From Marsupella aquatica (lineage: Eukaryota > Marchantiophyta): DNA of 64,000 nt. Positions 1 to 12,150 of the stretch are shown in pieces. Numbering within the stretch: position 1 is the first letter of the stretch; every line of letters starts with the position of its first letter. The notes below the pieces were generated by a model that worked only from the letters and a program-made list of their open reading frames with translations, searched no databases and had not been told where the DNA came from. A program made the translations under genes and the position numbers. The stretch lies in NCBI GenBank assembly GCA_973895155.1, contig OZ316891.1:9052001-9116000 (forward strand), given 5' to 3'.

Positions 1-1550
1 GTTGCTATGGCACTATTTTCTAAGCTCCTTTTGATAGTAATTAGGGCTTATAGAGTAATAGCCATAAGTAAAAGTCGACAAAACACATTTATGCGGCATG
101 CAAAGTGGGACTTGGTGCAGAGAGCATGCAAATTTGGAATTCAGTTTTAGGGTTTGCACTTAGGATTTAGGTTTTCCTTGTTATTTGGTTAATTGCAAAG
201 TTTTCTTTGTATGTGTTGTTTCCTTTGTTAAATTGTGCAGTAATGCATTTTTGCAGTTTGTGCAGTTATGGGTGATTAGTTACTCGTACCTTGGTTAAGT
301 GCACATGCAGCTTTGTAAAGTTAAGTTTCCTTTGTTACAGTGTGCAGTTATGAAGGGATGCACTTAAGTTGTTAAGTGCACATGAATACACGGACAACAG
401 GATTGCCTTGTTGAAATTTGCACTTAAGGAGGGTGAAGCGGTTGGGGCTTTATCTCGACGTTTTGTCGATGGGTTGTTCAGCAATGTTGTTCTTTCCCTT
501 CGAACAGCCCTGTTCTCGCCTCCTTGCCTCGTCCTTCAGGTGCTGTTTCGAATCTTGGTCAATTGGCTCTCCTTCGATTCTTCAACTTGCTTTTTGTGCT
601 TCTGTTTGCAATCTGCTTCCTATCTGCTTCTATTTCTCTCAGTCTTCTTTGACAAGATCTCAAGTTTTGTTCATGCAGCCCTTTTCAACAACGAAATATG
701 CATGGGGATCCTTCTCATCAAGCAGCCCCAGATCCCTTGTCTAACCGATCCTTTCTTTTCTGCTCTCTTGTTCTTTGTGTTCTCTATGTCCTTATCAATT
801 GTTGATCTGACGAGCTACACTCCAATGAGGAAAAGCTCAATGTCATCCGGATATCTGGTTCAATTTTGCTTGAGTGATCAATTTCCTCTCTATTTGCGTA
901 TCTTCGTCCATCTGAGCCGCGTTCTCTGGTTCTTGTTTCAATAGGTCTACTTCTTCTGTGTTTCGAGTCTACTTCTCAATTGCTTACAAACTCGATTGAT
1001 TGATTGTTTCTTCTGTTTGATTGATTTGTTCTCGGGAGGAATCGTCTTCTGATGGTCTGCAATCTGATTGAAAGAGTCTGTCCATGGGTGACTCTCCATA
1101 TGTGGTAGAATGATAACTCTGTTGTAGATTTCTCATTTCACCAACAAACTCTTTGTACATCGCCCTGGATAACCGAATCTCGAGTCGGACAGTAGAGAGT
1201 CCGTGATTGTAACAAATTGCTTTGAATCTTCATAATGAATTTAATCCAGTCACCTCAATCTTAATTCACCTTCCTCAGTTCCTGAAATTCATTGTAGGAG
1301 GATAAGTGTTGGACATCTCCTTGGTGAGCCAACTTTGATGGACCTGGCTTGGTGCTCCCTTTTTTCTGTCACTGGTATTTCTCTTCTCTCTCCTGCCATA
1401 GCTTTTCGCTCTCTTGTGCTCTAAGTTGGGTGAGTCGTGCTGATAACGTATGATAGGATAATGAATAACTGTCAATAGAATGAGTAGGGTCATGGTACAT
1501 ATAGGTGTGTCGGGTGACCGGTTGGTCCGGTCAATGGGTAGAGTCTAACA
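1..1550 (-). mobile_element. 5' end of a Copia element (leader plus 5' LTR), body off the left edge
   Basis: The stretch reads on the minus strand as LTR (1449-1550), then primer-site motif, then about 1.4 kb of untranslated leader. Its inner end (about 60-200) closely matches the leader end at 23610-23740, just before gag in the complete element at 18464-25074, so gag should begin just left of the window. The long open frame at 369-944 on the plus strand is antisense to the element and has no recognisable domain; I do not call it a gene. The boundary at 1550 rests on LTR similarity; no target duplication can be checked because the other end is missing. Confidence 0.75.
1449..1550 (-). repeat. 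Short Copia LTR (about 102 bp)
   Basis: On the minus strand it starts TGTTAGACTCTACC, shares the GACCGGACCAACCGGTCACCC block with the LTRs at 18464 and 24965, and is followed by CGTTATCAGCACGA, the motif that follows the 5' LTR in its relatives. It ends in CATA rather than the usual CA, so its 3' end may be mutated. Confidence 0.75.
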
Positions 1551-1815
1551 CTTTCTATGTTTTTAGGGACATCACCCTTTTAACTTAGTTTTACAAGTTA
1601 TTTAAACTCCATTTAATTCTTTTCAGTTTTTATTTTTAAAGTCCAATTACACTAAATATCCATTCTTATCTAAAACATTAAATCATCGGTTTCATTCATT
1701 CACAACTCATTGCATTTATAAATTTTGCTCGTACATATTTTTCATTCATCCACAACTCATCATTCATAAATTTTGCTCATACATCTATTTCATCCATCCA
1801 CAACTCATCATTCAT
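1551..1815. repeat. AT-rich spacer with a roughly 50-bp tandem repeat (1691-1815)
   Basis: No gene is seen. From about 1691 to 1815 a unit of roughly 50 bp is repeated about two and a half times; each copy contains CACAACTCAT followed by TAAATTTTGCTC. The copies differ at a few positions, so this is a small degenerate minisatellite. The LINE fragment starts directly after it. Confidence 0.6.
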
Positions 1816-3002
1816 GGCAAAAATAACCCAAACTTCTTAATGAAATCTGTGGATGCTTCACTATTACGCTTCAGGGGATTCTCTAGGGAAGCGAAGCAAG
1901 GGATGCTGGCTTTTATCCAGGCTATTCAAAGATTGGCCTTCAGGGGACATGCTTTTGACTCTATGGCCAGGCAATGGCGGTGGCTTGACAAAGATTTTGC
2001 TCCCCATTGCTTTAGGCTCTCTAACCATCGGGTGTATGAAATGCTCCACCCTAAGGGCTCTGATTTTTGCAGGCTCAACCGGATCTGGAATGAAACTCTG
2101 ACTGGGGCTGATTGGAGCAGGGTCTGGATTGTGGTATGGAGTACTGATCTCTCCACTAAGGCAAAAACTTTTCTTTGGTGGATTCTGGCTCAGGGGCTCT
2201 TCTCTGGCTCTAGGGCACCCAGGATGGCCAAATCTGGCAGCTCTTGTACTCTGTGTGTTGGCACTATGGAAACTATTCCCCACATTTTCCTTTTTTGCAG
2301 ACACGCGACCTGTTGCTGGAGTTTGGCCAGGAGCTGGCTAAATGGCTTACTCAACGTTGGCCACGTGTCTATTGTTGGCCTGCTCTCATCCACCTTGGGG
2401 AAGGAGGCTTTGACTACTTTGCGTCTCTTCCTCTTACATCAATCTCTGTGGTGTATTTGGTTGACAAGAAATTCTCAGACGTTTGACCGTTCTAAGCTGA
2501 GAACTTTTGACAAGTTACTGATCTTTTCTGAAACCTTAGATCACTTGACTGTTGTTGCTGCGGCTTTTGCCCTGGGCAAGAAACACCGCCGGCTTAATTA
2601 CTCGAGCCATCTCGCTTTTAACTGCGGAGCAATTTAGGATTCTCGGTAGCGGTGTACACCGCACTGTTACACACTTACTTGTGTTAAATCTTGGCTGAGG
2701 CTGTCTCTCATTTGTATAACTAGGAAAACCATTCTACTCTTATTTTGAAGTCTAACACTAGATAGTTTCAATCTTTAGTACTCAGAATAGTGTTCGACTA
2801 GGTTGAACACTGTTAGGATCCACATTGTTGTTTCTTTGGTCTGATCACTGTGTTGTACTTTGGACTGTGTCCCCCCTGAAGTGAACCCTCCTGCTTTGAC
2901 CACACGCTCTATAGTTGTTGTTGGGTCTTTGCTCTTTTCTGCCCTCGATGGCTTGCCGCCTTCTAGCTTGCTTGTTTCCCCCATCCGTGGGGTTCACACG
3001 GA
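1816..3002 (+). mobile_element. 5'-truncated LINE (non-LTR retrotransposon) fragment
   Basis: It holds the C-terminal end of a LINE ORF2 (1840-2637) and then about 360 bp of 3' untranslated sequence ending near CCGTGGGGTTCACACGG. A second copy at 32013-33369 has a related protein and a similar end (CCCGTGGGGTTTCGCGG). Sequence past 3000 turns A/T rich without a clean poly(A) tail. I found no convincing target duplication, so both boundaries are approximate. Confidence 0.65.
1840..2637 (+). pseudogene. LINE ORF2 C-terminal fragment with zf-RVT domain
   Basis: This 265-codon open frame matches the end of plant LINE reverse transcriptases. It has the spaced tryptophans and SNHRVYEMLHPKGSD-type block before the zinc-binding region, the FLWWILAQGLF segment, and a CTLC...H-x4-C zinc ligand set near residues 136-153, typical of the zf-RVT domain. 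The RT catalytic core and endonuclease are absent, so it cannot act alone, although the remaining part has no stop. The second LINE copy at 32013 shares the same motif order (QWRW, then LSN, then QPKGSD). The ATG at 1840 is simply the first in frame, not a true start. Confidence 0.7.
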
Positions 3003-5627
3003 ATAAAATTAAAATTTTAAATAAACAAATATTAAAAATTATTTCTTTTATTTAAGGAAAAGTTTTGGTTTGAGGTTACAAAGTGTTTTTCTTTGGTTGC
3101 TTGTCCTCTAGCTCGGGTTTCCATGCAAAATTCAATTCAGGTCATCAGGTCAGATTTCGGTCTTGAGGTCATCAATGGTCTCCCCCATGCATTTTGAACA
3201 TAGCTTCATCCTTTGGCAAGCTTCTTTCACATCTTTGTTTTTCTTGCTCTCTTCCTCTTGTCCTTTCTTCCTCCTCTCCTCGAGCTTCCAATCCCATAGC
3301 AGGAAAATTTTCCTCTCAACCATATCTTTATCTACCGTTTTCTTTTATCAACCAAGGTATTTCAAATCCTAACTAAGTCTCTCTTATTTCAACACACTTA
3401 TAATGAGCTCAGGTTTGTAGTTAAGCTTCTAATGCAAAGTTCCCACTCTGGATCTTCTTAAGTCTCGATGTTCCCTTTTATGCTCGACCTCAGCTCCGCA
3501 AGTCCTTATGTCCCAGATAGTTCATCCCCGTTTTCACTCTAGTCATCATTGCATTCGCTTAACTCTATAGATTCATCCTTTTAAGCCAAACTGCCGTGCC
3601 ACCTCAAACTGTCTTTGCTTTTAACGTCATGCATTCGGTCCTCATTTTTTTCTCGTGAAGTGTTCGACCTCCCTTTTCTAAGCTTTTAATTTCCTTTGCC
3701 AAGTATATGTAAAATTCCTCTTAATGTCAATGAATGCTCTTCTGTAGTCAAGTTAATTCAGTATCAAGGTGTAACTCTTGTTTCTTTAATCGTGCATCAG
3801 CTCAGTTCCCCCCCCCCCAAAATGCTCTCAGCTTAGCTCAATATCTGCAATCTTGTTTCCTTTTTCAACGTTACCTCCACTCAGTAACACTTTTAGAAAT
3901 CTTTTTGTCCCTTACACATCGCATCAGCCTCTTCTTTGACATTCCTGTGAACTTCAATGTCAGACCAAGGCACTTAAAACTTGTGACTTCCTTTTCTCTG
4001 TTGACGTTTTCCACCTCTAAGACCGGTCTTTGCTTTTACAACTTTAATTGTCTAATCTGAACTCCAACAATCTCCATTTGCTCGATCATTCTTCAGCCCT
4101 TAGAAACACACCATTCTTTTTTGGATTTCCTTCCACAATGTCACCTTCAAGCTTCTTTGAATCTTTGTTTACTTTCCCATTCACTATAAGCCTGAACTTT
4201 CCAACTCAATCTTTCCTCCTTCTCAGTCATTACCGCGTGGAAAATCACATCACCATTCTCCACACACCCTTCTTTGTTTTGTAGCACAGCGTTGCCTTAT
4301 CATTTGAAGCTCCTCACCAATATTTTCACGTTTTAAATGTTAATCGAAGGGAACTCACACGCTGCTTTCCAAAAAGATACCATTCTTTCGTCTCTAGAAT
4401 CCCTTCTCCAGGTCCATCTCATAGCAACACTCTCCTCATGCATCTAATCTTGTTAGCTTTCCTTCTCAAATTTGCTCCTTATATGAATTAAAACTCCTTT
4501 TTCACATTCTCACTCACAGAATTTGCTCTTCCTTCCTTCAACACTAGAGCTCCAACAAGGAAGTTTGGCTCACAGCCTCAACTAACCCGACTGTCACCAT
4601 TGTTTCCTTCTGTCAATTTTTTAAGCTTTGAGGTCCTCCATTTAATTTAGCAATTCCTTTGCATCTTCTGAACTGCAATCGTCCTTTTTGTCCTGCTACC
4701 AATTCACCTCCATTGTAATTCTTTTCATTTCCTAATAAAAGCCTTGAACGCAGTTCTATCGGGAGTTCTATTTCCTTGCTTCCGAATGCCTCCATTTGCT
4801 CTTAACATCTGAGAAATAAGCGATCTCCCTCCTCTTTACAAGTCCTCAAACTTCCTGAAACTTTGTTTCTCCTCTTCAATATTTTTGGAGTCCCAAATCT
4901 TCTCTCTCACTTCTGCGCAAGGAGAATGCCTCGTTCCTTACTTCAGATTTTCATCATTGTGACCTCTATCCATACTCACCATGTCCTTACCCGATTTTGA
5001 TCCTTGCCACTTAAAAAATCTCCAACAACTCACGATGCGCCTTTTGAATTTCTTCCCTGATCTCAGTATCCCACCTGCTTCACCTCAATCACCCAACAGA
5101 CCAAAAATCTTCCAACAGCAACGTTCAGCACACTTCCTTTTTCCTCCGCTCCCCTTCATCCGAAAATTGACAAAATCCCTCCATAACCACCGCGATGCAC
5201 CCTTTGCTTCACAGACTTCATCCAAACTTCCCAGACCTTAGCATCCTTTTTCTTGCTCCCTCTCTCACCCGATAAACAAAAAACTTCCACAACAACAATG
5301 ATCCTCCTCCCCAGTTTTGCCATTTTTGTTTCTCCTCACTTGAACCTCCACTGCGCGCCTCCTCTTTGAAAACTGCCCTTATGAATCGAGCACTCTCAGT
5401 TCACCACGTGTCAGCGGGAGAAAATTCCGCTTCAAAAGCCTCTAAAAGCCATAGTTAAATACCCTTCCTCCTTTACTCCTCTTCTGTCTTACTATCTTTC
5501 AACTTCAACTCAGTTTTTGTTCTTTTCCCTTCTCAACCAGAGAACTAATTCATTCCAAGCTGATCTTAAGGCAAGTCGACCTGATCCGGTTTAGTCCACT
5601 TCACTCGTCAAATATTTTCCCTGACAA
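3003..5627. other. C+T-rich non-coding block, probably an old transposon or LTR remnant
   Basis: About 2.6 kb with no supportable coding region on either strand; the open frames are short and lack domains. The plus strand is strongly pyrimidine rich. It abuts a Copia integrase fragment at 5628 and ends in CCCTGACA, which could be an LTR end (CA). I could not find the matching other end, so its identity stays open. It includes a C run near 3807-3817. Confidence 0.35.
5405..5475 (+). promoter_or_regulatory. Possible promoter: G-box plus TATA-like box
   Basis: A CACGTG hexamer (G-box) lies about 50 bp before TTAAATACCC, a TATA-like element, and a C/T-rich stretch like plant 5' untranslated sequence follows. 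No gene starts downstream; Copia integrase debris begins at 5628 on the other strand. It may be the promoter of an LTR or a chance match. Confidence 0.3.
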
Positions 5628-6024
5628 CAACGTCTGCATGCACTCGTTCTAAGAATTTAGGTACGTATTTCATGGATAGTATGTCTTAGAAATAGAAGGT
5701 CTAAGTATTAGCTTTCCTTGAGAACATGCCATGCATGACTGATTTTGATTCGTTGGACGTGCATTTTGTGGTATTCTATGGGTTACTCTCCTCATCTTTT
5801 GAAACATAGTCATGCTAGGGTACGTGTCCAGGCCTAGTATGCCAAAGGTCATATAGTGACATTTCATGTGTAGTGGAATGAAAAACATTCAATTGTGTGA
5901 CATAGAAACCCAACGAATACGCAAAAAATATTTCTTTTATTTTCATTCCATCAAAAGTATTCTGTAAAATATGAATTACTTCGTGGTTCTTGTCTATACT
6001 GGTGTGAATATGGTATTCGTTATC
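5628..6024 (-). pseudogene. Copia GAG-pre-integrase and start of integrase, degenerate
   Basis: On the minus strand this encodes the segment between protease and integrase. The LWHTRPGH block corresponds to the LWHxRLGH zinc-binding motif, and a CMACSQGK block follows, as in the relative at 50807-51148. A frameshift near 5670 moves the reading into another frame (FLERVHAD-like), and coding ends at about 5628. The RLGH arginine-leucine pair has become RPGH. It continues the protease fragment at 9173 across the insertion at 6025. Confidence 0.7.
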
Positions 6025-7300
6025 TGTGGACCGGCTCAATATAGGGTATGTAAGGAACTTGTCAATTTTTTTGTTGTTTGTACAAGGAATAGTAAGAAAG
6101 TTGTTGTAGTGTTAGCAAAGTACTTAGGGTTTGCAACCCTAAGTCACTAGGGATGGCTAGTAGGAAATCATGGAAGGGAGAAAATGTGTTGTTCTAAGCA
6201 AATGTAAAGGGATAAGTAATATGATTTTGGTAGGCAGCAAATGTTCCACCCTTAGTTAGGATAGGCGACTAAGTTGGGACCGGAAAATGACCCGACACCT
6301 GACATCTTATTTTTGGCTGATATTTCTCCCATGGGTGCTGGGAGGTCCCTAGGGAACCCTGAAAAAGTATGAAGTCAAGTGGGGTCTCAACCTAGGAGTT
6401 GTGAGTATTTTTACAGAAATTAAAATAACCAACTAGCGGGCCCCGGAGAAAATAGCCAAGGGGTAAATTTTGTGGGTTAGAGGTTAGAATTAAGTTTAGT
6501 ATAGACCATAATATACTTGGATTGTCTCAGAAATAATTTTTCACCTTTTGTTACTTTTTGGGAACACCTCAAAGATTGGGAATAGTAATGCGCTTTAATA
6601 GATATGGTCAAACTTATGTATTTTTAGAAAAGTCGTTATGGAGTGTTTAGAGAGTTTGATAAATTTAGGAGTGAGTCCTATGTGCAAGGATTCCAGAAAT
6701 GTGCTCATAAGTACGTTTGGACATTTGAGTGAATTTTGGCATGGCCTTCAAGAGGGGCCAGTATAACTGTTTCTCCTGAGAGGAAAACGAAATTTTTCTG
6801 AGTATCAAAACGCGTCGACGCGGCTGCGACCAGACTAGCACGAGGTAAGGCAAGCATGACATGGGCAGGAATGCACGAGGTGGGCTAATTGAAGGGCTGG
6901 TGCTCATCAAAATAGGCCACTCTTGATCTGAATAGGCAGGCGCGGGATTGAATTGAGCTAGCTGCTGCTGAGAAGGACTTGACCTAGCTGCTACTGTGAA
7001 ATTGAATTGTGAGCTATGGCTGCTGATTGGAATAGGGAGGCTGGCTTTGAATTGGGAAGGTTGCTTGCTGCTATGGTAGCGGCACAATAGATTAGAGGTG
7101 CTGCTATTAATCAGGCATGAGATGCTCACGAGAATTGGCTGGCTGCTACCTTGATGCTGCTGAATTGATGGATGCTGCTGCTAGCTGCGAAATTGCAGAG
7201 GTGGGCAACTACGAAATTGAGAAGAGAGACCTGCTTGGCTAAGTGATTGGAATAGAGCTAGTTTTTGAGAAGGAATCAAGCTATGGCTGTTGCTGCTGTG

Positions 7301-7350
7301 CTTCGAATCAGTTGCTATGCTTCGAATCAGCTGCTATGCTTCGAATCTGC
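7301..7350 (+). repeat. 19-bp tandem repeat (about three copies)
   Basis: The unit CTTCGAATCAG plus TTGCTATG recurs at 7301, 7320 and 7339 within a GCT-rich stretch. It gives repetitive open frames that I do not regard as genes. Confidence 0.7.
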
Positions 7351-8544
7351 TGTTGTGCTGCAAGCTGCGAATTGGTGGGCTATGGCTGCTGCAAAATTCT
7401 GCTGCGATTTTGAATCACTTGCAAGGCTGGATGGCTATGGAGGTGGACTGAGAAGGGTGCTGTAGACCTGGCTGAGCTATCAATTGACCTGCTGTCATTC
7501 GATCCAATAGAGAATGCTGCCGTTTCAGATTGAATTCAAGAGAGAGGAAAATGCTGCAAAAATTGGTGTCCTTATCAATCTTCTTCATAAGAAATGTGAG
7601 TATAATGAGAGTACTCTCCCCTCATGACACGTGGAATCCCCATAAGGGGCGTGTAAGGTTCAAGTGTAATCGGGTCACCGCTTACACCCGCTTTACACCA
7701 AAAACAGGTCTTGGGAGAATGGGCATAACTTTGGCTAGGGGTATCCATTGGGGCCCAAATTTTTTTGTGCTGAGTAAGGGGAAGGTAAGGCACCCCTTGG
7801 TGAAGGTGGAAACCCAGAAAAATAATCACTCAAATATATTTTTAGCGGAGGCCACGAGGGGGTCCCCATAGCTTGCAAACGAGAGTCGGCATGGGGGAAG
7901 TAAGACCAGGTTTTTAGGCCGACACTTCTTGCACCCGTGTCACCCAAGTTAGGATACATGGAGAAGAGAGTACCTCAGGGTAAAGGTGCAAGGCCGTTAG
8001 GGTAAGGAAAGTAAGTTGATAGGTCGGGGTAGTAAGTAAGAACTAGTAAATAAAGAGCCAACTTTGACATGACACAACTTGAGACTCACTCACTCTTTTT
8101 GCAAGCTTTCAAGTGGGTTGGGAAGCTGGTGAGGAGGACCATAAGTGAGAACAGGTTTGGAGATCAAAGCATGCAACTCATGTGTGGCATATTCCAGGGC
8201 TTGGAAGGAGTCAAGCAATAGGTTGTAGAGTGAGCTACAAACTATAGAGTTGGACTTTGTGTGTTAGGAGGACTTGGGGGAGGAGTAGTTGGACCCCAGG
8301 TCAAGCTTGGTGTGGTGTGGAAGGAGAATAGAATATAAGGAGAAAGTTTTCCTTTGTTAGGGACCGGGAGTCTCATCTCTTAAGTGGAATCTCTACCTTG
8401 CCAAGGTAGGGCTAAGCTTGAGAAGGGAGAGGTGGTCCATGCTTAGTGTGGAGAATGTGTAGTGAACTTTTATTGTAAAGGTGATGCAATAAAAGGAGAC
8501 TTGCCAATCTTCATTATGACCATTAAGTGTGAGTGCATTTGAAG

Positions 8545-8890
8545 CATATGAGAGCAAGAGAAGAGTCCATGCTATGATATAATCTTGGTCTAAGCTTGAA
8601 GGGGATGTGCTAGTACAAAACCAAGGCCAAGAGGCAAGGTTAAAGTAGAGCACTACTTTGAGACTTAGAGAGGATTATAGCTTGAGGGTGGAAAGTATTT
8701 TGTTTGGTGTGTGGTGTTAACAAGAAGTAAGAACAAGAGGAAGAGTCCTTAGATAGAGGAGCCTTCTCTAGAGCTCAAAGGGGATGTGTGGACCCAAACC
8801 AAGGCCAGGGGCCAAGGTTGAGGGGTAACACTACTTTGAGGGTCTTGAGGAGACTTAAGCTTGAAGAGGAAAGTACTTTGGTTCTTGGGT
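8545..8890 (+). repeat. Imperfect direct duplication of about 178 bp
   Basis: CCAAGGCCA followed by CTACTTTGAG, GAGGA/GAGGG and GGAAAGTA blocks occurs at 8621 and again at 8799, about 178 bp apart, with many substitutions and small gaps. A weaker third relative may lie near 8400. It is internal to the non-coding insertion. Confidence 0.6.
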
Positions 8891-9172
8891 GTTTGTGTGA
8901 GACTCTTCTCTAAGGTGACAGCTTGGAGCAGAGATCCTCCTTGCTGATCCTTGGAGTAGAGGAGAGGAGAAGGGTGTGAGTACAAAAGTAGTCAAGGGGA
9001 CTACCTCTCTAGAAGTGGAGAGTTGAAACTACTTATGTATGGAGTGATTAGTCATTGTAGGCACATTTCAGAAGTTTTGTCAATCCTTTGTGACCCTGGT
9101 ATGATATGGAGCAGGTATTAGGTAGTCTTTTGGGGAGAAAAGCCGCTTAACCTCCTTGACAAGTGTTTGACA

Positions 9173-10300
9173 TTATCTCTAATGTCCTTGAAACTAATTA
9201 AGTCCCTCGTGGCGTAAGGCGCATAGATAACAAATTTAATGTGAATGGTGGTGCCCTGAGGTAACATGATGGTAGCGGGTCCGTTAACTTCTTCTATCTG
9301 ATTACTCCCCATAATAGTGGTCATATTCCTATGGCCCGAGGGAGTAATGGTTGTGAAATAATCCCTATACTTGAGTATAGTGAGGGACGTGCCGCTATCT
9401 ACTATACAGGTCCTGATGTCATCCAAGGGTAAGGATTCCTGTTGCTGTGCAATCATGTGTGTCTCAAGAATGGCCTCATCGTGAGTGTAGTTTTCTAGAT
9501 GCTAATCCTGCTCTAGAAAGGTGCCATGTGCTTCCTGAGTTCTGCTATTTCTATTTTGCTGATATAGTGCTACTAGGTGTGCAGGTATGCAGCATAGCTT
9601 CTATGGATGCCCCTTGGTGCCGCATTGAAAACATTCCATAGGTCTTCCTGCATACTATCGGGAAGAGCTATCCCGTTGGGCTGGTCGTCCAGGTCTTCCC
9701 GTTCCTCCATGGGTGTACGTGAAGCTTGATCTTCCGCGTTCGCGATTTCCTCCATTTCCGCTGCCTCTGCCTCTCCCACTAAAGTAGGTAGATCTTCCGC
9801 CTCCTCTAAAGGGTGGTCGTCCTCGGCCATTGCGGCTGAAGCCGCCTTGTTGTCCTCCTCTGCTACTCAAAGGCAGGCCAAAGTTTGTCTCGGTAGTTGG
9901 AGGTGATGGTAGGGCTCTAGGGGGTTGCATCTTTGAGTTCTTCAATAACAAGTCCTGATGTCTCTCAGCTAGTAACATGTGGGCTATGAGTTCGGAATAC
10001 TTGGTGAACTTCGTATTCTTGTACTATGACGACAGTATCATGTTACTCAAGTGAAACGTAGATAGTGTCTTCTCTATCTGCTCTTCGTCATTCACTGGTT
10101 GGCCGCGTAGGGCCAACTGTGACATGATCCAAAAGAGTTTACTATTGTAGTTCACTATGGAGGTGTGGTCCTGGACTCAAAGGTTAACCCAATCATGGCG
10201 GGCTTTGAGAAGGTGGATAGTCTTGGTATGGTCAATTCTATCCTTTAGTTGTTCCCAAAGGTTTTTAGGGTTTCTTTGTTTAGGTATTGCAGTTTTAGGG
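9173..10300 (-). pseudogene. Copia gag (middle and C-terminal) and protease start, degenerate
   Basis: On the minus strand from 10300: a gag helical block (NLWEQLKDRIDH, then RHDWVNL, then LSTFHLSNM) homologous to the gag at 23068-23565, then a Gly/Arg-rich linker (around 9700-9850), a CCHC zinc knuckle (CFQCGTKGH...C, around 9610-9640), and the protease active-site block CIVDSGTSLTI (around 9395). At least two in-frame stops occur, one in the gag block and one inside the knuckle. The frame then runs into the insertion boundary at 9172. The gag start lies across the insertion, at 12496-12632. Confidence 0.75.
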
Positions 10301-10828
10301 TGTGACACGGGCAACGTGTCACTTAACTAAACGCAGGTTCTAGATTAGGACTTATACGGTCATTAGGACCGTCGCCGTAGCGTAGAATAACACGAATAGC
10401 CGTCTTTGCCATTATGGATAGATTAGGAGTAGGTTAGTTGACCGAATGATTACGAATTAAGGAAGAGGATTATTACGCTCGACCGAGGTATGGTGGCAGC
10501 GGTGGAGTAAAAATCCGTTAGAAGAATCACGCTTGGACCGAGACACCGACTTCAGCTCATTATCAACAACCAAAATGGCCTTGCCCGCTCACGCTCGAGC
10601 TCACCCTGGCACCTCCATAAGAGCGGAGTCGATAAGCACTGCGGGCCATTTGCTCATTTCTACCTTTTGGACTTCGCAGATGCTGCCATTCACTCTCGCC
10701 TTTTTCTCAAATCAAACTGACCTTTACGAGGAGATTATCGAGGGATAAGAGCGGATTGTGGTGAGATTTTTTCAGGACGAGTAAGGCCTCCACCAGCAAG
10801 CGGACCGGCCGGGCGGGAACGCAGACTC

Positions 10829-11560
10829 GATGAACCAGACTACCAAGGTGAGTATGACCCTTACAACCTTGGGATTTTGGACCTGTTTGGCGAGGTAGGT
10901 GCTAAGTTCTTCGAGACTTATTGGTACTCTTGCCCTGAGAAAGCCGCTTACAAACAAAGATACGCAAAGTTGGTGGCCAAGGTAGCACAGGTTAACTGTG
11001 AGAGGACAGCCATCACCAGGGATTCCAATTACAACGAGCTACGGGATTACATCACCGAGCTATATATCAGTGAGGAAGGGTTCAGATCGGTTGCAGAGGC
11101 AATTCTTGAAGTTCTCGCAAAGTTCTTTAGGCTGAGGGGTAGCCAGAGACTGACTCCAGCGGAGTTTGACAAGATTCCGGGATACATTGACCAATAGATT
11201 GCAGCCGAGAAGCGTGAAGAAGACATCAACAGACAACGGGAAGCGGCGCGTAACCTTACGTTCCTTGGGGAAAGCTGCAACGCCTTCAACTGGGATATGG
11301 CTACCCCGACACCACCCCCAGCCCCTCAGCCAATGACCACCGGCGTACCACCAAACCGGTCCCAAGTCCGTCATGTAAACAACACCAAGTGTTCCTCGGG
11401 TTCCGAGCAAGTTAGTCTGCAACTTGAGCAACGTTTGCGGAAGTGGGCAAGGACGACGCCGGCCCCCGAACCGACAAGGCAAACCAACGCCGCCCCTGCA
11501 CTTGCCCCGGCGAACCCCCCGACCAACCAGACCCAACGACCCACGAGCAGAGGCCGATGA
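10829..11560 (+). pseudogene. Unrecognised gag-like ORF with one internal stop
   Basis: One frame stays open from about 10829 through the ATG at 10877 to a TAG at 11197, then continues open to 11560. The first part is a charged, probably helical domain of about 120 residues; the second is rich in Pro, Thr, Gln and Ala. A structured front and low-complexity tail resemble retrotransposon gag, but there is no zinc knuckle and I do not recognise the family. Given its place inside the insertion at 10301-12490, a gag of a non-autonomous element is the likeliest reading. Confidence 0.4.
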
Positions 11561-12023
11561 GGCGGCAAACGAGGCAGAGGAGGCGGTACGGGATAACAAG
11601 GCCTTGTAGGACCGCATTACTCGATCTGCCCACCTCTGATCAAGGCGGCTCGAGGTCTCGCCCCGACAGGGGGACAAACCCTGGTCCGACCACAACACGC
11701 ACGTAAGGGGTGGTTAGCAAAGGGTGGGAGCAGGCGCCGCGCGAGGCAGTTGAGTCAGCAACGTCTTTTTGATTAGGCTTAACGACATAATAGTTGTCAT
11801 TAGGTGCCGATTAGCGGCCCAGTAGGAAGAATTAGGACAGGATCAGTTAGGATCAGCCGACGTAGGATAGAGTCCATCAACAGACTAGATTTTGGTCAGT
11901 AGACTTAGCTGCTGCCACCCCAGTCAGCGCCCTTGCCGCCGACGGCCAACCGATCAGAGGAGTGCGGCCGGTTAGTCACAAGGTAGTTAGTCAATAGGCA
12001 TTACCCCGGAACGTAGTATCTCG

Positions 12024-12150
12024 TGCATTACCCCAGACTAATGGTCCAGACAAAGCAATCCCTACCATTAGTCCGGGGTAATGCACACAGTACGGCTCTG
12101 TTTGCCATTTCAAGGGACGTACCGGGTGCGGACTAATGGTAGGGATTGCC
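12024..12150. repeat. Overlapping inverted repeats (hairpins)
   Basis: A 22-bp arm at 12024-12045 pairs with 12063-12084 with one mismatch (GCATTACCCC / GGGGTAATGC ends). The sequence 12054-12073 also pairs with 12131-12150. The central segment can therefore fold with either neighbour. It lies inside the insertion in the Copia gag. Confidence 0.7.

Larger units (their letters stand above)
6025..9172. mobile_element. 3.15-kb non-coding insertion with TG...CA ends and TTATC target duplication
   Basis: The flanks 6020-6024 and 9173-9177 are both TTATC, and removing the insert rejoins a Copia coding frame exactly. The insert starts TGTGGACC and ends TTTGACA, so TG...CA and the 5-bp duplication fit integrase-mediated insertion of an LTR-type element. 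I could not find matching terminal repeats at the two ends, so the LTRs are diverged, truncated or absent. No protein domain is visible. It contains a GCTGCT-rich part (6880-7480) and an imperfect tandem duplication (8545-8890). Confidence 0.6.

Noticed and set aside
369-944. 191-codon plus-strand open frame
   Set aside because: It is antisense to a Copia leader, has no domain and is C/T-rich by composition.
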